Position numbers and translations under genes: made by a program. Positions 28,001 through 37,000 of a stretch of DNA of 64,000 nt are shown here, one piece after another. The notes under the pieces were generated by a model that worked only from the letters and a program-made list of their open reading frames with translations, searched no databases and was not told where the DNA came from. Within the stretch, counting starts at the first letter, position 1. Each line of letters begins with the position of its first letter. Location: contig NC_054743.1 of NCBI RefSeq assembly GCF_018143015.1, forward strand, positions 33,443,934 through 33,507,933, in the 5' to 3' direction. Source of the stretch: Lytechinus variegatus (taxonomy: Eukaryota; Echinodermata; Echinoidea; Temnopleuroida; Toxopneustidae).

Positions 28001-31000
28001 TGACTTAAAAAGTCATTGAGAGGAAATGTAAATTCCATGAAATGAGATAGGGTCCCATCAGTCACATTCACTTGTCCCATAAGTCACACACGATTGCACA
28101 CAACTACTGAAACAAATGAAATGAATCAAGTCCAATTCAAGTACTGTTAGTGAGCACTATCACCGATTAATCTCTAAGCCTAAATCTAAAAACATTGTCA
28201 TAAAACTGAGATAGATATGGCACTTTGAACAAAAGAGATCAATTTGTGTGGTCCATCGATGTCCCATAAGTCACAATGACATTTCTGAAGATGTAGCACC
28301 CTATGCAACCAAGCTGCAAGCATACATTTCTGTATGTAGTAAGTTTCAGTATTCTTCTTTCAGTTTGATAAAGTAAATCCATGTTTATGCAGCTACTATT
28401 TCAGATATGTACTTCAGTTATGTGGAAAAAAGTATCAAATGTCCCATAAGTCACAATGGAATTGACCTTATAGAATAACCCCTCTCAACACCGTCTTTGA
28501 AATGAATTAGAATGAAAATGGTATAAACCAAATTGCAATAGTCCTTCACAATTCTTTCACAAATATTGAAGTCTGTAGAAAATCATGAAACTACAAACTT
28601 ACACCTTTTTTTTTGTTACATCCTGGCTAGCTTTGATGTACATGTATGAGCAAATGAGCATTGTTAATACAAGTTTTCAATTAATAGCTGTACTAGCCTA
28701 TAATTTAGGTGGGAGCTGCTGCTTATCATCTCTGCTCTTATGCTAAGTTTCTAGAAGGAATATGTCTGATGCAGAAGACCGTGCGAAGTAGTTGCTTAAC
28801 AGCCCCTGCCTACAATCCGATCTTGCATTTAATAGTTGTCATTTTATTCATATCGACCAGGATTCTTGTTATGTAATATACCACTGCACATTTAAACATG
28901 CAAAAATAGTGATAAAAATAAATATTATAAACATAATAAAAAGAGGACGACAAACACGTGACCGGTCGATGGCTGCGAACTATGCGTAGTCTTCCACATT
29001 GCATGTATTGCTGACATTTTGCGTAACAGCATCAGACTCGTAAAGACAAAGACAAAAAATTGCAGCCCCTGCCCGGATTATCTACCTGGATAAATCTTAC
29101 CTGTACGCATGATAATAATCCGAGACCGTTCTGAACCTAAAATCCTTGCTTTCTTTCCTCTCTGGCTGAATAAGATAGTCTAAATCAATCTTGAGAGGGT
29201 CACTCGCTTCACTTGGCTCTGTGGTTGGTACAACTGGTTCATAAGTGGGCGGGTCCTCTATTACAAAGTTGTGAAGTAAATTGAAGTGAGATTTTCTAAA
29301 AGACAAGAAGACAAACAGTATTGAGAAATCACCTGCAGAAAAAATATCATATTGTGACTGCAATCAAAATGGTTTGTTCAATTTTGTTGATTATTTCAAC
29401 AGTAGTTGATTTTTTTTTTATTCTGGGGCCTACATAACAATACCAGGCCTCTACATGTATATGAACAGGCCTCATTTTGTGATCTGAATACAATTACAAA
29501 TAAAATTGCAAATGAACTCTGCTTATAGATCAACACAAATTAGGAAAGGCATACACACAACTTAGGCCTATATGACTGTCAAAATTTTTTACGGGATACA
29601 TGTACCTCTATAAAGTCAATTCCATATCTCTTACATACATGAACCTAAATCCCATCGCCTTTTTTTTTTACAAATAGGAAGTTCAAATACAAGGTGGGAC
29701 CAAGGAAATAGCATACTGTATATGCAGTAACACTGCATAAAGAGATTGAAATTAAAATATTGACCTTAAAGGAAACCAAAACCCAAGAAGAGAAGCAATT
29801 TTATTGGAAAGAGTAAAATGAGAGGAACAATTTAAAACAAGTTTCATCAAAATTGATTGTGAAATTAACAAATTATGGATGTTTATAAGGTTTTGTTGCA
29901 CTTTCTATGGGGATCTTCAAATTGGCAAACATGCTTCAAAATTGCTGATTTTGTGGACAACTCTCCATTTGTTTTGTACACAATTTTTCTGATTTTCCCC
30001 ATTATCTTTCAAATTGCATATTGCCTCATTCTCAGCATAATCATGGGAAAATATAATTCACACCACATATGCTAAGTTCAGGAGGAAATATAAATAAAGG
30101 AGGGCTGTCCACAAAATCAGCCATTTTGAAGCATGTTTGCCAATTTGAGGATCCCCATAGAAATTACAACAGGACTTTTTACATGTCCATACACTGTAAC
30201 TTGCTCATGTCACAACCAATTTTGATGAAACTTGTTCCTCTCACTTTACTCTTTCCAATAAGATTGCTTCTGTTCTTGGGTTTTGGTTTCCTTTAATTGC
30301 TTAGAGTATCTGTCCTTGTACTAAAATGTGAATGAATTTGGTAGGAACCAAATATTGCATGAAGTTATACCCTTCCCGTTTCCATGGAATCTGCTCTCAA
30401 TTTTCATTCGCCACTTTTGAATAAACAAGTGGAATGCCTCTGGTGGTCTCATCTGCATCAATCACGCAATTCAATATAGCAGCAGTGCTGACATGGAAAA
30501 CTACCATAAAATAATTATTCACAAAACACACCATTCATATGATACAATAACTACGTTCATTAACATTTGACCTTGATCATGTAATCTAAAACTTGTCAGT
30601 GACACTTGATTACCGGTACCCCTATATCCACATACACTATATCTAGTATAAACTTTGAAAGTTATGACAACAATCTAATAATTACATGTACCTCTAAAAT
30701 GGCCAAAGTTTAATGACCTTAAATGACCTTTGACTTTGGTCATGTGACCTGAAATTTTTCAGTGAAACTTGATGTCTCTTATGTCCACTAGACCAATATA
30801 TTTACAGAACTGTTATGATGGTAATGCAACAAATACCCCCAAAATGGCCAAAGTCCATTAACCTTTGTCCTTGGCCATGTGATGTGAAACTCAATCAGGA
30901 TGTAATAATTCAGTAATAATTGATTTACCATGTGTCCAAGTTTCATGAACTAGGTCCATATATTTTCTAAGTTATGATGACATTTAAAAACTTAACCTTA

Positions 31001-34000
31001 GGTTAAGATTTTGATGATTCCCCCAACATGGTCTAAGTTCATTGACCCTAAATGACCTTTGACCTTGGTCATGTGACCTAAAACTCTTGCAGGATGTTCA
31101 GTAATACTTGATTAATCTTATGGCCAAGTTTCATGAACTAGGTCCATATACTTTCTAAGTTATGCTGTCATTTCAAAAACTTGACCTTCAGTTAAGATTT
31201 GGTGTTGATGCCGCAGTCGCCATCAGAAAAGCGGCACCTATAGTCTCACTCTGCTATGCAGGTGAGACAAAAAACTAGATACCCGGTAACCAATTGATAA
31301 GAAATACTTAAACTTTGAAGAAATTACTCAGCAAGTCATGTTTATAAAAGTACAAGTATAAAACAAGTAAAAACAAAAACACAAAAAAGCATCAAAGTGA
31401 AATAAATTGAACTTGTAACTTGTATCTAAAAAATGAAAAGTAAACCCAGAATTCTGTGTGAGGTGATATCTATGTACCTGGTATTAACCAAATATTTATC
31501 TGATATGCCACATCATAAAGCCCTACATGATGAACTTTGATCTCTTAAAAACGGATTGACCATTGCTTCCTTTGATTGTAAGGGAAGCAGACCTGTTCAA
31601 AGGTCTATGAGAACGGTAAACACACAAGCCTACAATCTGTACTCCAGTACCTTCTCACTTTCTACAGATTCTGGAGGTCAGTTTCTGACCTGCTTTATGA
31701 CTTTAAGTTTAGGGTTCCAAAAGATAAACCAAAGTGCATCTTCAGCCATATTCCATATCAAAGTCCTCCAGTTCTGTCTGACTCAACTTGTATTTTGATA
31801 CAATTTGAATTGGTCAGTAACCAGACAAATCTATTACAGATAATTTGGATTTTACTTGTTCACATTACAGTTGGCCTAATCTTTGAGTGCTAGCAATGGA
31901 TGTGCCAAGTTAAATGTGAAAATGTCCACACTGCACCTACAGAATTGAAAAGGAGAACTAAAACATGTAAACAGTAGGCAGAATCTATGCAAAGGCAGGT
32001 GAGGTATAAGAGGTGGAGATGAGAGAAAGAAAAGAGTGTAATATGTGTAACAATGTAAACATCGGATAAAAAAGAGCAAAATAATCAAAGATGACTTACC
32101 TTTTCGTTTTAGGGTTGAGAATTAACCTGCCAATCCACTATTTAGAGTTGATAAGAAAATAAAAAAAAAGATCATTATATTTTAATTTTGTTTCTATTAT
32201 CATTATCACCATAAAATTGTTGACAAAATACAGATAAACATTGAATCTAATGACCATTCCAAACCTGTTATATGCCTTACACAAATAATATAATGAGTAC
32301 ACATAAAAAATTTGGTTCTCTGTTTACATAGCTTGATCTATGCCCCTTTCTCTATCTAGTGCGTATCAAAAAAAAGTTTACACTTAGAATAAATCCTGTA
32401 AAATTATAAATTTGTATTTTTATATCCTGAAGATTTTTCCACATTTTTACTGATACAGATCCATTTAAGCAAATGACGATATAACTTGTCGAAAAATATT
32501 TCCTCTTGAGTGAGCACCACTAACTTTTGAAAAGTTAGTGAAAATGATTTGCGCAGAACTTTGAAATAGTTACGCAAATAAAAGTAGACCTTAATCATGA
32601 AGAACACGTGGCATTTAGCTAGTAAAATTGATTTGAAGATACATGTATCTTTTACCATTTCAAACTTTTTTTCCTTTCCCAAAACACTTCGAAGAGTGCA
32701 TTGCGCCCCATCCCACTCCCCCACACACCGAGGCAATCATGACATTTGCTTTACACTGAGCTGTGATTTACATAAAATGGCTTAGGCTTGATTTTCATTT
32801 CGTAAATCATTGTCAAGCTTGGAAAAGGTGTGGAGAAACAAGTATTAAATAAAAAATGAAATGTGAACCCACTTTAAATGATAAAAACTTTTTTTGATAC
32901 GCATTGTAGACATAAAAAGCATAAGATAACCCCTCCCCCATCCCATCCACACACAATTCAATAGATTTTCACAAGTTATATCATCAAATCGTCCAAGTAA
33001 TATGCTCTTTTACCCATCTTGCGGTTTCAGTCCTTGTTAATTCCTCTTTCTTGATAATTATTCATACTATGCATACTCTTATAGACTCCCAAACTTACTG
33101 TGTTCGAAAGGTGCAGTACAAATCTTAACAGGTTACCCGAAGCTCGAAGGGGGATATTCTGAAGGGAAAATAAACCATTCAATAAGTGAAATTTACAAAA
33201 GATCTTTACATCATAACTAGAATTGTCAGAAATTATAAACTCAAATGTGAGCTCAACCATAACAAGTGGAATGCCTCTGGCCTTCTCACCTGCATCACGC
33301 AGTTCAATATAGCAGCATGGCTGACTTTGAAAACTACTCTAACTTGCACAAGATGGTCAGTGATACATGTCCACTTTTTATGAACTTTTTATGAACTTAC
33401 AGAGATATGATGGTTATTCAACAAAAAAAACCAACAAGGCCAAAGTTCATTGACCTTACATGACCTTTGACCTTGGTCAATTGACCTGAAATGCGCACAG
33501 GATGTTCAGTGATATTTGATTACTCTAATGTCCAAGTTTAACGAACTAGACCAATCAACTTTCAAAGTTATGATGGTAATTCAACAGATACCCCCAATTC
33601 GGCCAAAGTTCATTGACCCTAAATGACCTTTGACCTTAATCATGAGACCTGGGGAGCGTTTCATGAAAGTACTTGTCGGACGTTTTATCCGACAAGTCCT
33701 GTTTTATCCGACAGTTACCATGGTAACACTGCCTCTCAGCCAATCAAAATCAAGGAAAGATGTCAGATCTGACAACTTGTCGGACAAAAATGTTGATGAA
33801 ACGCTCCCCTGAAACTTGCACAAAATGTTCAGTGATGCTTGATTACTATTATGTAAAAGTTTCATGAATCAGATCCATAAAATTTCAAAGTTATGATGGG
33901 AATTCAACAGAAACCCCCAATGGTCATGTGACATAAAACTCATGCAGGATGTTCAGTGATACTTGATTAACCTTATGTTCAAGTTTCATGAACTAGGTCC

Positions 34001-37000
34001 ATATATTTCCTAAGTTATGATGTCATTTCAAAAACTTAACCTTAAGTTAAGATTTTGATGTTGTTTCCTCCAACATGGTCCAAGTTCATTGACCCTAAAT
34101 GACCTTTGACCTTGGTCATGTGACATGAAACTCTAATAGGATGTTCAGTAATACTTGATTAACCTTATGGCCAAGTTTCATGAACTAGGTCCACATACTT
34201 TCTAAGTTATGATGCCATTTCAAAAACTTAACCTTAGGTTAAGATTTGATGTTGACCCCGCCGCCGTCGGAAAAGCGGGGCCTATAGTCTCACTCTGCTA
34301 TGCAGGTGAGACAAAAAGTAACTGTCCTGGGCAAGAAATAAGGAGGGGGGGGGGGCTTAGTCTATGATCTATTTTCTTTGAATATCTAATCAGGACAGCT
34401 TGGGGCTTTGGGCTGGCAAGAAAAAATCACTTTGCTAAACAGACTATTAACATTAGTGTCATTGCTCTTTAGATGTGATGGTTGCCAAAAGTGATTAATT
34501 TATGACGAGATATTGTCGAAGTTACTAGGTGAGAAACATTATAGGCTATTCCACAAAAAACATTGTCTTCAAGAGCTAGATCTTCAGATGGTTGATGGAG
34601 GGTTGAGAAACCGGAAACTTTGGAAATTTGTAAACATTATTTTTTCTTTTCTGTCTTTAAATTATACAAAAATATAATTGAATGAAGTATCAGTCAGTCG
34701 GCAAGCCCTGAAAAAGTAGCTTCTTTTATCCAAGTGATATTCATGACTAGAGTGTTTTTGCATGGTTAATGAGCTTGGTTCGGACCAAAACACCTCTTTT
34801 AATTCGGCCATTGCTACTCTAAATATTAACCAAATTTCATGTTTTTGGTATCTTTATAAAGAAAAAATCATTCTTTCAGGTGATGTGTTTGAATTTTTAA
34901 AAAGATGTTGTAATATAGAGGAAACTTTTCATCTACAACATGAAACAAAATAATTATTTTCATGCAACAAAAGTTGTTGTTTTTACCCTTATTTTCTGTT
35001 TGAGCACAAATTATTTTTTTAGATTATGACAAAGCTGAAGATCTAAGCTTTAATATGATAGTTCTTATAAGAGGTATTTTAGATGGGTCAGCAGCCAGGT
35101 CTTCATAGGCCAAGTACATTTAGCAGCTCAAAAACAATCTACTGTGCTATGATTGGTCATAGAGAACACACACCAATGCAAATTCCAATGTTCCCACACT
35201 GGGCCTCTGTAGGTCACACTCACCATGTGGTAATCTCTTCAAATAACCTGCGCCTGTTGTTTTGAAAACATTATTCAGCCAATCAGAACTCTAGATGTTA
35301 TGCTACTCAGAAATTTCTGAAATCTCGTCTTGCATCTTGATGAAAAAGGCTGGCTGCTGACCCATCTATAAGGTGTCACATATCAAGAGTGACATTGTAT
35401 AAAAGTACATGTAGAGAGTTTGAGCTTTCTGATGATATAAATAATGTTTGTACCCAAAACACAAATGTTGGCACAATTTGCAATAGAAAACAGAGGAAGA
35501 AAACTCTGAGGCCTCTTTTCAGGCCTGAAATTCACCGTTTTATAAAAATATTTTATTCAAAAAAAAACAACCAGTATAAAAAACGTAACATGTACTCTTT
35601 CCTATGGAACAAAAATAATCAATTCTACTCAAGGAGAAAATTCTTTGAGAAAAAAGTCGAACAATTCACAAGATTTTGTAGGGATATGAATTCAACCACG
35701 AGAGGACTTGCATAAATCTTGCTCATTTGCTCATTAACACAGGGGCTTGCAGACTGACTATTTGTATATTTTGCTCTTTATTATATTGCCTAACACTTTC
35801 AGGGCACGACAAACCCGCTTGCCTGGGGCAAGAGAAAATGATGTGCGGGCAATCGCCTGATCGGGCAAGTGGTTGTTCTGGAAATAGAATAATAAAATAT
35901 CATTAATACGTTGGACACATTTGCTATATGGTGACCATACGGCGAGTCAAAAACAGCCGTTTTATTAATTTTGATTCAAACCATCTATACGTAGTTGGTA
36001 CTAAAAATGTTCAAACGGCTGTTTTCGACTCGCCATACGGCCGCCGTTGAGCAAATGTGACCAAGGTATTAAATTCAATATCTTTTGGATAATCACAACT
36101 ATCTCTCATATAATGGAAAAAAAAACATGGAAACTGATATAAAATCAGCACCAATTACTGACAATTTATTGCCAGGAACATGTACCTCGTCAAAGAACCT
36201 TGCCATCAAATCTTACGTTCTATGTGTGCTTGTACATGTACAGTATCTTGCGCAATTTGCCAAAGCAACCACCCCCCATTAAAAAAACACCAAAAGTAGC
36301 TAAAATTTTACTTTTTCATCTTTAAATCCATGAAATGCCATCTATTTTCCATATTACCTTGAAATTGTTTTGATTTAAATGGAAACTATAAAAAAATTAA
36401 GAATTTTCAGCTCTTTCTTGACTCTGATTTATGATGATGTTACACTCGGTAAATGTGTTTTATTCTTGCAGTCCCACATGTAGACTTTCATGGTGTTGAC
36501 CAAGTGTAAAACAATAAAAAACAATCAAATGATCAACGGTCATTTTCAGTTAATGTCGCAAGACCATAAAAATCTACATGTGGGACTACAAAAAATATAT
36601 TGACCTAGTGTAACATCATAAAACGATGAAGAAGGGTCAAGAGAGAGGAGAATCTTCTTAATTTTCTTGATAGCTTCCAACTATTAAATCAAAACAATTT
36701 CAAGGAAATATGGAAAATAACTAGCCATTTCATATTTAAAGATGCAAAATGTGTAATTTTAGCCACTCCACTTTTGGTGAAGGTTTTCTGTAGGGGTTTT
36801 TTAACATAAAAAAATAATCTTTTTCAGAGTCAAGAAAGAGCTGAATATTTTTCATTTTCTTGATAGTTTCCAAATAAATCAAAACAATTCCAAGGAAATA
36901 TGACAAACAGAATACCATTTCATGGAAATAAAGATGCAAAATATGAAATTTTAGCAATTTTTGGTGAAGGTATTTTTTTAACCTTTAAGTTTAAAGCCCA

